64,000 nt of DNA from NCBI RefSeq assembly GCF_027579695.1, contig NC_083577.1, positions 41,049,198 to 41,113,197 of the forward strand. The letters are read 5' to 3'. The stretch comes from Neoarius graeffei. Lineage: Eukaryota > Chordata > Actinopteri > Siluriformes > Ariidae. The position numbers and the translations under genes are program-made. Below, piece after piece: positions 11,099-25,017 of the stretch (position 1 is its first letter; every line of letters begins with the position of its first letter). Below the pieces are notes generated by a model, which saw only the letters and a program-made list of their open reading frames with translations, searched no databases and was not told the origin of the DNA.

Positions 11099-11142
<44 letters not shown>
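11099..11142. repeat. (AT)n microsatellite
   Basis: About 22 AT units directly after the Tc1-like end. Confidence 0.95.
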
Positions 11143-11148
<6 letters not shown>

Positions 11149-11167
11149 TGTATATATGTACCAGTCA

Positions 11168-11346
11168 GGCAGCACGGTGGTGTAGTGGTTAGTGCTGTCG
11201 CCTCACAGCAAGAAAGTCCGGGTTTGAGCCCCGCGCCCAGCGAGGGCCTTTCTGTGTGGAGTTTGCATGTTGTCCACGTGGGTTTCCTCCGGGTGCTCCG
11301 GTTTCCCCCACAGTCCAAAGACATGCAGGTTAGGTTAACTTGTGAC
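11168..11346 (+). repeat. SINE family A, truncated (copy 8)
   Basis: Only the 5' half is present, to GCAGGTTAGGTTAAC. The following 11347-11950 holds no gene; 11350-11385 contains a short fish repeat motif (GATTCTCAGTCATCCAGGTC). Confidence 0.8.
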
Positions 11347-11954
11347 TGACTGTGAAGATTCTCAGTCATCCAGGTCATAGAGAGTTTTGAGTCGCAGGGA
11401 TGTAATTTGTGGTTGACGTTTGCGAATAGATCAGACGAATATATCTTTTCTCTGTTACAGCTTTTGTGCTATCATTTCTTTCTCTGTAAGATCAAAACAT
11501 TAGGTGTGTAACTCCATACTCGCTACTGTGGAATCAAGCCCATGCATTCTAAGGCTAAGATAGCTAAGCACTAGCTAGAATGACTTAGTTATCTGTCCAG
11601 AAAAATTACGTCAAACATAGAACCTTGCTCTGTCTTGCAGTTGCACTCATTTTTCTTTTCTTTTTCTGCACTCATCCTTTTCTTTTCCGCTGGCGGGAGA
11701 GCAGAGTCTGCCATGTTTGCTGACTTGTTTTGGTTAAAAGTAGGTCAAATGCCCTATGGTGGTCACATGATATTGTTGCTCACTTGTTTCGGCGATCTCC
11801 GGAATCGTAAAGTGTGGGACACATTTTATCTGGGCAAAACATTTACACATAGGATATACGGTGTATGCAGCAGCGAAACATCTTGAAACTCCAACAGCAA
11901 TAGAAATAGAACATTTTGCCCAGCATTCAACTTTGCAGTCAGCACCTTTAAAAT

Positions 11955-12560
11955 ACACTTCATGTCTTAAATTAATGATGGATGTCATTTCTCTTTACTT
12001 AGTTGAGCGGTTCTTGACATAATATGGATTACTACAGTTGTCAAATAGGGCTATTTACTGTATTATTATTTACTATTTACTGTTTCATCTTAAACGCAGG
12101 GCGGCACGGTGGTGTAGTGGTTAGCGCTGTCGCCTCACAGCAAGAAGGTCCTGGGTTCGAACCCCGGGTCCGGCGAGGGCCTTTCTGTGTGGAGTTTGCA
12201 TGTTCTCCCCGTGTCCGCGTGGGTTTCCTCCGGGTGCTCCGGTTTCCCCCACAGTCCAAAGACATGCAGGTTAGGTTAACTGGTGACTCTAAATTGACCG
12301 TAGGTGTGAATGTGAGTGTGAATGGTTGTCTGTGTCTATGTGTCAGCCCTGTGATGACCTGGCGACTTGTCCAGGGTGTACCCCGCCTTTCGCCCGTAGT
12401 CAGCTGGGATAGGCTCCAGCTTGCCTGCGACCCTGTAGAAGGATAAAGCGGCTAGAGATAATGTGATGTGTGATGTGTGATCTTAAACGCATTAAGAAGG
12501 CAAGAAATTCCACTAGTTAACTTTTGACAAGGCACAACTGTTAACTGAAAAGTGTGTCCA
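11955..12560. mobile_element. Tc1-like element fragment, relative of 28135-30632
   Basis: The sequence around 11985-12030 (CTCTTTACTTAGTTGAGCGG) and 12481-12560 matches the Tc1-like element at 28135-30632. It provides the uninterrupted version of that element's insertion site (TTA at 11999-12001). A SINE is inserted at 12099-12479. Confidence 0.7.
12099..12479 (+). repeat. SINE family A with 12-bp target duplication (copy 9)
   Basis: A full-length forward copy flanked by ATCTTAAACGCA at 12087-12098 and 12480-12491. Its tail is GATAATGTGATGTGTGATGT. Confidence 0.92.
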
Positions 12561-12800
12561 AAGTTTAATAGGAACACCTGCCCTATTCCAGCACATCTTC
12601 TCATTCATGCAATTACCCAATCAGCCAATCATGTGGCAGCAGCACAATGCATAAAATCATGCAGCTACAGGTTAAGAGCTTCAGTTAATGTTCACGTCAA
12701 ACATCAGAATCGGGAAAAGGTGTGATCTCTGTGGCATGGCTGTTGATGCCAGATAGGCTGTTTTAAGTCTTTCAAAAACTGCTGATTTGGGATTTTCACA
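12561..12800 (+). mobile_element. Tc1-like 5' fragment
   Basis: The stretch with GGAACACCTGCCCTATTCCA and TTCAGTTAATGTTCACGTCA resembles the untranslated leader and start of a fish Tc1-like transposase. The frame is not intact. The boundaries are approximate. Confidence 0.45.
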
Positions 12801-12941
12801 CACACCAGGCTCTTGAGTCATCACAATCTGAACCTGAATTTGCTTTTTTTTTTTAAAATGTGGAATTGTGATGTGATTGAAAATTTTCAGGGTGACTCGA
12901 GATTTTTTGAATATATTGGTTCTCAGTTCAACAATAAGAAA

Positions 12942-13304
12942 ATCCATCCATCATCTGTAGCCGCTTATCCTGTTCTACAGGGTCGCAGGCAAGCTGGAGC
13001 CTATCCCAGCTGACTATGGGCGAGAGGCAGGGTACACCCTGGACAAGTCGCCAGGTCATCGCAGGGCTGACACAGAGACAACCAACCATTCACACTCACA
13101 TTCACACCTATGGTCAATTTAGAACCACCAATTATCCTAACCTGCATGTCTTTGGAGAAACCGGAGCACCCGGAGGAAACCCACGCAGACACGGAGAGAA
13201 CATGCAAACTCCACACAGAAAGGCCCTCGCCGGCCGCTCGGCTCGAACCCAGAACCTTCTTGCTGTGAAACGACAGTGCTAACCACTACACCACCGTGCT
13301 GCCC
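12942..13304 (-). repeat. SINE family A (copy 10)
   Basis: A reverse copy with a short internal deletion in the CCACAGTCCAAAGACATG block. 13305-13671 after it holds no recognisable gene. Confidence 0.85.
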
Positions 13305-13671
13305 AATATGAAAATCAAGTCTTGAAATTTTAGGTTAAAAATTCAAGTAATAAAAGCTTCAAGTGAAAAAATGTAAGCAGTTGAAAATTCAGACCATCTG
13401 GGATACTCAATAAGAGCAAACAAACCAGACACTAATTGAACTCAGTACTGGCCTCATCACAACATGCCTCTGAGTTCATGGAGACACAATTTCTTATTCA
13501 TGTTTTATGCAGATGCTTGGTACCTATGGTGGAGGAACAATCCAATGTTAATTTCAAGGAGTCAGCCCATGTTAATTCATAAAAAAAAATCAATATGCAG
13601 TAATCTAAAACAGTTGTGTATTATTGTTATACAATAGATTATCTTCCAGTTGTTTTTTTAAGAAGCCGCCG

Positions 13672-14071
13672 TCTTTATTTGTCACGTGCACACTCAAGCA
13701 CAGTGAAATTCGTCCTCTGCATTTAACCCATCTGAAGCAGTGAATACACGCATGCACACACACATACCCAGAGCAGTGGGCAGCTATACTACAGTGCGCG
13801 AGGAGTAGTTGGGGGGTCGGTGCTTTGCTCAAGGGCACATATGTTTATTGTTAAAAGCACTATACAAATAAACTTGACTTCAGCCCAAGGCTGCCCCACA
13901 TTAACATAATCGCATGTCTTTGGACTGTGGGGGAAACCGGAGGAAACCCACACAGACACGGGGAGAACATGCAAACCCCACACAGAAAGACCCCTATCAG
14001 CCGCTTGGCTCAAACCCAGAACCTTCTTGCTGCGAGGTGACAGTGCTAACTACTACACCACCGTGCTGCCG
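13672..14071 (-). repeat. SINE, alternative-tail subfamily (copy 11)
   Basis: A reverse copy of the head plus alternative tail (ATTTAACCCATCTGAAGCAG). An isolated SINE head end (ACCACTACACCACCGTGCCA) follows at 14122-14146. Confidence 0.75.
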
Positions 14072-14353
14072 CCATACCATATCCTCACATTTAATTGTTA
14101 TGCATGTAATAACTACTTGTCTACCACTACACCACCGTGCCACCCCATTTTAATCACTATTTTTCAATTATGGTGAACAAATAAAATAAACTTAGTACAA
14201 AAGAATGCTATAAGAAAACACTTTGGAATGTGCCATTACAGGAAAATGAAACTCCTGGGTGGTAAGAGCATCACAGCAGCCTGCTATTAGTTACCTGAAA
14301 TGTGTAAATTGAACATCTTTCTTTTAAAAGTTTTATTAGAAATATGTTATAGT

Positions 14354-14680
14354 GGGCGGCGTGGTGGTGCAGTGGTTAGAACCATCACCTCACAGCAAGA
14401 AGGTTCTGGGTTGGAACCTCACACTCGACAGGGGCCCTTCTGTGTGGAGTTTGCATGTTCTCTCCATATCTGCGTGGGCTTGCTCCTGGTGCTCCAGTTT
14501 CCCGCACAGTTCAAAGACATGGAGATTAGGTAAAATACCCAGCCACTGCGATTGCACAAGCCAGTGCATAATTAGTGCCGGTTAGACTGGGGAGGGTTGT
14601 ATCAGGAAGCACATCCAGTATAAAAACCATGCCAAATCAAATAGGCAGAACAGATCTGCTGTGGCAGTCCCTAACAGTGT
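14354..14680 (+). repeat. SINE head with a third tail type (copy 12)
   Basis: The head matches family A to about 14530. The remainder is unrelated to the other tails, including CCACTGCGATTGCACAAGCC and AACAGATCTGCTGTGGCAGT. It is either another SINE subfamily or a junction with a different repeat. Confidence 0.6.
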
Positions 14681-14691
14681 GATTTTTTTTG

Positions 14692-15064
14692 TCTCATCTC
14701 ATTAGCTCTAGCCGCTTTATCCTGTTCTACAGGGTCGCAGGCAAGCTGGAGCCTATCGAAGCTGACTCTGGGCGAAAGGCGGGGTACACCCTGGACAAGT
14801 CGCCAAGTCATCACAGGGCTGACACATAGACACAGACAACCATTCACACTCACATTCACACCTACGGTCAATTTAGAGTCACCAGTTAACCTAACCTGCA
14901 TGTCTTTGGACTGTGGAGGAAACTGGAGCACCCGGAGGAAACCCACACGGACATGGGGAGAACATGCAAACTCCGCACAGAAAGGCCCTCGCTGGCCACG
15001 GGGCTCGAACCCGGACCTTCTTGCTGTGAGGCGACAGCGCTAACCACTACACCACCGTGCCGCC
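14692..15064 (-). repeat. SINE family A (copy 13)
   Basis: A near full-length reverse copy. The 15065-15840 stretch that follows, downstream of HSPE1, holds no recognisable exon. Confidence 0.88.
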
Positions 15065-15853
15065 CTGGGGTTTTTTGTTTTAATTCTAATTCTTCTTAGT
15101 GCCGTTTGTGCAAATTTAGTATTGATAATACACTTAATTCCATTATTAAACAGTCACCATAGCACCATCTTGAAACTTTTCTTAGGACCACAATGGAAAT
15201 AAGAGTTGTACACTTTGTTGTGCTATCTTTGGTTTTAGCTTCATGTATTTAATTCAATTGTACGTTATTACATTGTCCGACTTGCGTGTAATTTTTACCT
15301 TAATAAATCCATCCATCTATCTGCCAAAAAAAAAAAAATTGAAATGTTATAGTGCAGCTGTATAATATGGCTGCGAAGCATTTTGGCCTCATATCAAAGT
15401 GGACTAATAAAGTATTTATAAAAGAACCCAAATATGACCTGTGTGTTCTCCAAGCATATACACTACACTCAGAAAATAAAGTACATTATTGTAGCTTTAG
15501 GGGTACAGTGGCTTGTCACTGGGGCAGTACCTTCCCAAGCAGTATATAAAGGGTACAAATAAGTACCTTTTCGGACACCGTTACCTTGAGATCCAAAAAA
15601 AGAGCCCTAGGTGTACATTAGTGTAGACTGTACCTTGGGGAACAGAAATGGACTCCAACCGTACCCCTATTTCTGACAGTGTACAATAGGAGACTACAAG
15701 ATAAAAGTTGCATTAAACTAAACCAGTAATACACCATCACCGGACTCCTAACCATAGCATTAACCAGGCTGATCTCCTGAATATGATTCAATCTCACAGC
15801 ACATTTATATAGTTTCAAAATCAGACAAGACATCAAGTTTCCCCCAAATTCAC

Positions 15854-15859
15854 TTTATT
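15854..15859 (-). terminator. HSPE1: HSPE1 polyadenylation signal
   Basis: AATAAA on the minus strand, about 120 bases past the HSPE1 stop codon. This predicts a short 3' UTR ending near 15830-15840. Inferred from sequence only. Confidence 0.7.
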
Positions 15860-15975
15860 AATATAACAAAGTATGATCATAATTATTTACAATTGACAAC
15901 ATAGAAAGAAAAAAAAAAAAAAAGAAGCAGCCACTCCTCGGGGACAAGTGTGGTTATAACAGACACTACCAGGGC

Positions 15976-18900
15976 TTACTCAACATATTTTCCAAGAATA
16001 TCTGCATCCCGGAACAGAAAATAGTCCTACAATTGAAAATATAAAATTAGGACAGGGTTTATGAATGTTTTCAAGCACAATAAAATTATCACAAATTTAT
16101 CACAATACAGGAAAACTGTACCTTCTCATCGAGAACCACTTTCGTGCCTCCATATTCCGGTAGTAAAACTTTCTCTCCAACTTTCACACTAACCGGTGTT
16201 ACAGTTCCATTCTGACAAAAAAAAGTAATTATGATTAACATCTCCAAACACAAAAACACATACAAAAGTAACATTTCTGTGGTAATAAACACCTTGGTGG
16301 CGGTTCCAGGTCCCACAGCCACCACTGTGGCCTGCAGCACTTTGCCTTGGGACTTTTCTGGAATCATGATGCCTCCTTTCGTCACAGTCTCTGCTGCTAA
16401 CCGCTCCACCAACACTCGGTCAAACATGGGCAAAAATTTCCGGAAAGCCTTAGCCTATGGAGGGGTAAAGATAACCAGGTGTGAGACATTTTGTGAGACA
16501 ACATGAAGCAATGTTTTCATCCATGTTAGCTCCAGAAGAGGGCACTAAAGACTGCAGAATCACACATTCATCTTGAGTCAGGATCACTGTGAATCCAGAG
16601 GCTATCCAAGAAACATTGAGTACACCATAGATAGGACACCAGTCCATCACCGTCCCTCAATCAGCAAGTGTTAACAAAGGAATTTTTTTTCTTTTTTGTG
16701 GTACTGATAAACTGCAGTGTTTCTAATGAAAAAAGGTTTATTAGCATTAGGTGCCCAATCTACCGAGCTATCATTTTACTGAGTGCCTTCACAAACTGTT
16801 TTCCACTGAGCCAACTGTGAAAAACTAAGTAATAAAACATGCCACAGAATAAGAGATTTACAACACCAGCTGCACATAAATGTGTCCATGTCCTTGAGTG
16901 AAGGTCATGTGTGAGGGAGGGGAGGATCAAGGACAGGACCATACTGGGGTAAAAGTGAGGGAGGAATCTGGAGGCTTTGTAAATGTTTACCAATTTGGTG
17001 AAGGACAAAGGACACCAAGATAACCCTCAAAGGCTGAGGCAGACAACATTTCTGGAAATAACTGACTACTGGGGGGGGGGGGGGGAAGCGAACTGCCTCA
17101 ATTTACATTCATTCAGCACTTTTTTTTAAACTATACGGGGCATTTTTAAAAATTGATATCATTTCACAATCTAATAACTTTGCCAATTCTTGTTCAATTG
17201 AGCTCAAACCTGAACAGCATGTGTGGAAACAGGTCAAATTTTTATTTTTTTAGGTATAGAAATGCCATTCGCTGGAAAAGAAAAGGCGTTGTGTGTGTTA
17301 GAGTACATTCGAACACAGTTGAACAAGACTGCAGCGTTCATTTATGAGAGAATTCTCTAAAAATGCGCCAACTGCAATGCAGATTTGGACACGGCACCAA
17401 ATGTTCAAAGAGGAAGGCTGTCTGTGTGTGTCTGCGTGTCAGGTGGCACATATATTGAAAATTTGTGAAATTGTTCATAGAATCCACGTTTTAATTTCTC
17501 ATTCAAATTCTGGGGAATAAATCTTACATTGCTCAACATTAAGCCTGTTCAGTTTCATTTGCCTAGACTGTGTCATTTCTGGGATATCAAAAAAAAATTT
17601 TTTTTTTAAACACCCTGTACATCTACTTACAAGCACACAACTATCACAAGAGCCAGTTGAGATGCATGTGCTCCACAAGTTTCTTTCTTTTCCTTCCCTT
17701 TTCAGGAATAGACCATAAGTCCACAAGAACTTCTTAAACTATGCTCAAACTTTCATCTCCAGTAAAACGTGAACAAGCAAGAAAACCATGAAAGATGATG
17801 AGGACTTGATAAGTAAAATGGAAGATAATAAAATGACCAAAAGAAGAGTTCATAATGGATCTCAGAAAGCTCCCTGCTCTGGGTCAACAACACAAGATGT
17901 GATCTGATGGCTTCTCCATTAGAGGCGATGCACAGGAATCAGGATTCACCTCACGTGCGACGCGACGTAACCCGGAACTGGATGTAGACGGAGCGCGCGC
18001 ACACCACTGAGCTCGATATAAAATCTGGAGAGCTTATAGCCTATTCCCCGCTGCGGAGACGAGTGAAGCCATCTGGCCGCCATATTACCACTCCCACCGC
18101 GTGTATTTGGCTTGTGTATTAAACCGTGGTATCCGATCAAATTTGCCCCCCCCGGCCAAAAAAAAACAAAAACTATTACCTCCTGTTATTTTCTCAACTT
18201 TACCCACATTCCTTACACATCTTTATAGCGCCCCCTTCACTGTTATTGTTTTTTTTTTTTACTTTTCCAGTCCAGTCTCATCATTTTAATGGCTTTTTTA
18301 TTACCATAATTATTTTTACAGAGATTTCAATTTATCTTATACAAGTGTACCTTTCTCTTTGTCGCATAATTCACTGTCACAATATTCATGCAGCTTGCGA
18401 CCAATAAATACTGTTAAGACATGACTGTGAGAATGAAGTGAAAATGGCAAATAACATGAGAATTATAATCCTGTTTCAACAACTGTCCTAAATAGAAAGG
18501 AAGGACTGTACAGCCTTTGTGTTGGTATAATAATAATAATAATAATAATATAGGAAAACTATATGAAAGAGAAAGATACACTGTATAAGAGAAAATCTGA
18601 AATCTTTAAAAATAACTATAGCAGTAAAAGAGCTATTAAAAAATGATCAGACTGAACTGGAAAAGGGAAAAACACAATAAGAGTGAAGGGGAGTGCTATA
18701 AAAGTTATGTAAGGAATGTGGGTAAAAGGTGAACAGGAGGGAATCTAAGGGGGGGAAGAAAGTCAGGAGATACTTTTCTTGGGGCAAGTTTGATCGGATA
18801 CAACGGTTTAACACAAACTAAATACACGCGATATGAGTGGTAAGATGGCGGCCAGATAGCTTCACTCTGACGAGCCTATGAGCTCTCCAGATTTTATATT

Positions 18901-19472
18901 ATAGAACTCAGTGGTACAGACACACGACTCACCTGTATCAGTGCCTTTCTTTATTAGGCATCGAACATAAGACGTCACTGAGTGTTATAAAAATCATCAT
19001 CAGACATAATCTGTGACCATGTGGCAACTGAAAACACCGCACGTTTGCAGTAGCTAAGCTAACTAGCATTAAAAAAAAAAGTCCTGCAACTGTAGAGCAC
19101 TTTATAAATTCAAGGACGTGGTATACCAGGCATTAAATCGTGTGCTAATCCATTACAGCCATGTTAGAGGGCAGAAATGTGGCCAGATCACATCCAGAAA
19201 GTCTTGGTACCTTAAAATGCATGAAGGATTATTTTAACAAAGTACAACAACATGACACATGCGACATTTCTAATTATCATCCGGTATTAGAGGCTGCATG
19301 ATGACCTTGCCGGCTACATCATTATAGCACTCCGTGTTCACTCCCCAGACTGACTGAGGAGGAGGGAAAAAAAACAGACAAAGCCTCTTTTGTTAGTTAG
19401 ATCTTATATCGAGAAAAGAAAGTTAGGCTACTTGCTGAAATAATAAGAATATTTCATTAGTCTTCTTACCAT
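15976..19472 (-). CDS. HSPE1: HSPE1, mitochondrial 10-kDa heat-shock protein (Hsp10/Cpn10)
   Basis: Four coding exons on the minus strand: 19470-19472, 16293-16454, 16122-16211 and 15976-16026. They join in phase to 101 residues; the human protein has 102. Exon 1 supplies only the ATG, immediately followed by the donor gtaaga. Exon 2 encodes the start of the Cpn10 fold and the mobile loop, whose hydrophobic IMI tripeptide (GGIMIPEK; IML in mammals) docks on Hsp60. Exon 3 includes VSVKVGEKVLLPEYGGTKVV, the core beta-barrel. Exon 4 ends DADILGKYVE and stop TAA. The family forms a heptameric lid that closes the Hsp60 chamber in the mitochondrial matrix. There is no separate cleavable presequence, as in other vertebrates. 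Intron 1 (about 3 kb) carries a mariner-like remnant and a foldback element. It is transcribed divergently from HSPD1. No damage is seen. Confidence 0.97.
17100..17620 (+). mobile_element. Internally deleted mariner-like element
   Basis: A plus-strand frame near 17261-17350 reads MPFAGKEKALCVLEYIRTQL, the N-terminal DNA-binding start of a mariner-type transposase. About 70 bases further, GGTYIENL resembles the C-terminus of the same protein. The catalytic middle is missing. The right end reads AAACACCCTGTAC, the inverse of the common CAGGGTGTTT mariner end. It lies in HSPE1 intron 1. Confidence 0.5.
18002..18925. mobile_element. Foldback element with ~0.45-kb inverted arms
   Basis: The left arm (18002 to about 18400) and right arm (about 18530 to 18925) are imperfect inverted copies. 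Matching blocks include AAAATCTGGAGAGCT, ATCTGGCCGCCAT, AAACCG(T)GGTATCCGATCAAA and TTTACCCACATTCCTTACA. A short AT-rich spacer with an (ATA)n run near 18528-18551 separates them. Each arm carries ATGGCGGCC. No transposase is encoded. It lies in HSPE1 intron 1. Confidence 0.75.
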
Positions 19473-19574
19473 ATCTGCAGTTAGTCTTTAGCAGCTCTGG
19501 GTCCTACTGTATGAAAGAGCAATGAGAAGACACCACGGCGCGCGACCCACGTGAAGAAAGCTCTAGAAGCCCAG

Positions 19575-19586
19575 CGCGCATGCGCA
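19575..19586. promoter_or_regulatory. NRF-1 binding site
   Basis: CGCGCATGCGCA matches the palindromic NRF-1 consensus YGCGCAYGCGCR exactly. NRF-1 drives many nuclear genes for mitochondrial proteins. Confidence 0.75.
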
Positions 19587-19799
19587 AAAGTGCACGCTGC
19601 CTGATGCAGGATTTCTATAATATTCCAGTACAAACCAATAAATGTATGCTGTGGTAGTGGTGGGTTTGTTTGTTTTTTCAGTACTTATTAACTTTTTGTA
19701 GTTTAGAAGACATTGAAGAAATATTGCGAAAACATTATATCATGTACTTGGATTACCCAAGCTCAACCTTTGACCTCGCTTTTTTTTTCTCCAATAGCA

Positions 19800-19817
19800 T
19801 TCGCGAAAATTCTGGAA
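19800..19817. promoter_or_regulatory. Heat-shock element, four alternating units
   Basis: TTCGCGAAAATTCTGGAA contains TTC, GAA, TTC and GAA, each separated by two bases. This is a perfect HSF1-type element with four inverted units, five bases after a CCAAT box. Confidence 0.85.
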
Positions 19818-20099
19818 GTCCGGGCCCCGGAACGAGCATAAATATTGTTTTAATAACTATTATGTGTAATTAAATGACTTCTATCTGGATACTTTTATAT
19901 TTTATATTTGTAGGCATTATGTGACGTAATAAAATATCACTAATAGTATTTTATTTGAATACATTTAAAAAGAAAAGTGTCTTTTTTTCGTAACCAAAGT
20001 TTATTCAGGTTTCGGGGCGGGCCGGTTTGTTACCCGGATGTAGAAGCCCATGTGCGTTGCAGTGGAGCTACTTGTATTGCAGCAGGAGCTCTCTCTCTC

Positions 20100-20171
20100 T
20101 CTCTCTCCTTGTGTTATATCATTCTCTCTTCTCTCTGTTCTTCAGCGGCTTCGGTTCCAGCCTTTGCTAAA
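20100..20171 (+). other. HSPD1: HSPD1 non-coding exon 1, 3' part
   Basis: A CT-rich leader ending CCTTTGCTAAA, followed by the consensus donor gtaagt at 20172. It matches the non-coding first exon known for vertebrate HSPD1. The transcription start, somewhere in 19.85-20.1 kb, is not fixed. Confidence 0.7.
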
Positions 20172-20624
20172 GTAAGTTTTATTACATTACTAGGTTGTAT
20201 TTTTATCTCTTGAAGAGTATTTGTATGGGGTGCTTAAATGAAAAATCCATAAGCTTTGTGAAAGTAGTAGCAGCAGCTAGTAACATAATTTGATGTACTG
20301 AAGCTAACGGAGGATAAGATATATAGATAGATAAACCCAATGCTTGTTTTATATGAAATTTCTGTCTCACGCCTGTTTTTAAATGACCGTGATTAACCAG
20401 GTGAAGAACTGGTCACGTTGAGAAATGAACGCTAGCTAAAAATGTGGCACAGATTAGTTGGTGTTAAAACGGTGCTTTAAAAGTTGATTCTGGAAAATTT
20501 ACTGGCTGTAGTCGAAGATGATGATGATGATGCATGCATGCTTATACAATCTCATTACTACTCTCTTTTACCTTACCGAGATACACTTGCTTATTTATCT
20601 GTCAGAAGCTTTTATTCAAACAGC

Positions 20625-20745
20625 TCTGGCTCTAGAGCACAGCACTGACAAGGCGGGGACTTGAACCCACAACCTTTGAGTTAACATTGCTATTCGGTAT
20701 TTAAACTGTAGACTCTCTCACTGTCGACAGTTTAAATACCGAATA
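20625..20745. repeat. SINE-like remnant plus 19-bp inverted repeat, HSPD1 intron 1
   Basis: GGACTTGAACCCACAACC looks like a reversed B box (GGTTCAAGTCC). Next to it, 20691-20709 and 20727-20745 are perfect 19-bp inverted copies (TATTCGGTATTTAAACTGT) around a 17-base loop. The rest of intron 1 before 21334 holds nothing I recognise apart from a mariner-like end motif (CAGGGTGTCCCACAAGTA) near 21228. Confidence 0.55.
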
Positions 20746-21333
20746 TGGCACAAACGTGCTGTACTTTCTTCAGCACCTTCAATGTATTATTTAGGGTTTT
20801 TGTTTGTTTTTGTTTTTTGAGCCAGTGTGCTCTGGCTAACCCGAGGCACTTCCGGACGTGTTGCCATGAGGACGATGAGCTTGACCTTGTGATGCATGAC
20901 CTGGACACACGTGGGACAGAGGGAGCCACATGAATGTAGTTTTTAAATCCTGTAGTTTTCAGAAGGCTCTGAGACGGTGATGTATAGTGTAGGGTCATAA
21001 TTGACAAAGATGGATTGAATTGATCTTGATATGTGAGCTTGATTAAATGTGGTTCCTTGTTGGGAAGCAGACTGACTGACTGACTGTAGGAGGATCAAGC
21101 GCAGTTTCTGCAACCAAACTACTGCACTTCACCTGAGCACCAGTGGGGGCGCTAGATGGCAACCCGAACTTGTGTAGTCATGTGACTCGAATTTCAATTC
21201 CACAGAGATCATGGATGGGGTTTCTACAGGGTGTCCCACAAGTAGGGAAAATAAACACTTTTTTTAAAGCAAACTGTAACTTTTCATATTTACTGAAAAT
21301 TCTCTACAAAACTGCTATTTATTTGTAAACACA

Positions 21334-21650
21334 GAAAAAGAAAGCACAATTTTATTCATCACACACTTGTGAAAGTTCCTCTCTGCATTTAACCCATCTG
21401 AAGCAGTGAGCACACACATGAACAGACATACCCAGAGCAGTGGGCAGCCATGCTAACAGTGCCCGGGGAGCAGTTGGGAGTTCGGTGCCTCGCTCAAGGC
21501 CGTCCCATATTAACCTAACCGCGTGTCTTTGGACTGTGGGAGAAACCCACGCAGACACGGGGAGAACATACAAACTCCACACAGAAAGGCCCTCGCTGGC
21601 CGCTGGGTTCGAATCCAGAACCTTCTTGCTGTGAGGCGACCATGCCGCCA
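21334..21650 (-). repeat. SINE, alternative-tail subfamily (copy 14)
   Basis: A reverse copy in HSPD1 intron 1, about 290 bases before the first coding exon. It contains ATTTAACCCATCTGAAGCAG and the reversed head. Confidence 0.8.
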
Positions 21651-21895
21651 GTGGTGGCTGTCCACAGAGACCGTGGTGGTGGCGAGAGTTGGCTGTCCCA
21701 CTCATAATGAACTCGTGTTGGCACATCTGGTGTTCTGCACGTATTTGCACTTCGAATGCACTCCTTTAAGTCTTTGATTTCCAGTACTCCCCCCCCCCAA
21801 AAAAAAAGACTATTTTGCTTAAAAAAAAAGTATTAATTTCCTCTAGGTATGGATACTTTTGGGACACCTTAGAACCTTAGAATTTTCCAGATTAG

Positions 21896-25017
<3,122 letters not shown>

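Larger units (their letters stand above)
19500..20100. promoter_or_regulatory. Shared bidirectional HSPE1/HSPD1 promoter
   Basis: The two first exons face away from each other across this interval. Visible sites are an HSE-like GAA-ag-CTC-ta-GAA (19556-19568), an NRF-1 site (19575-19586), a CCAAT box (19791-19795), a strong four-unit HSE (19800-19817), a TATA-like CATAAATATT (about 19838) and a GC box GGGGCGGG (20014-20021). The mix suits basal expression of mitochondrial genes plus heat induction. Start sites are not determined. Confidence 0.85.

Noticed and set aside
11099..11142. AT repeat as possible origin or regulatory element
   Set aside because: A simple microsatellite beside a Tc1 end, with no other signal.
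1..15800. MOB4 exons, expected beyond HSPE1 from vertebrate gene order
   Set aside because: No MOB4-like peptide was seen in any frame. The gene may lie outside the window.
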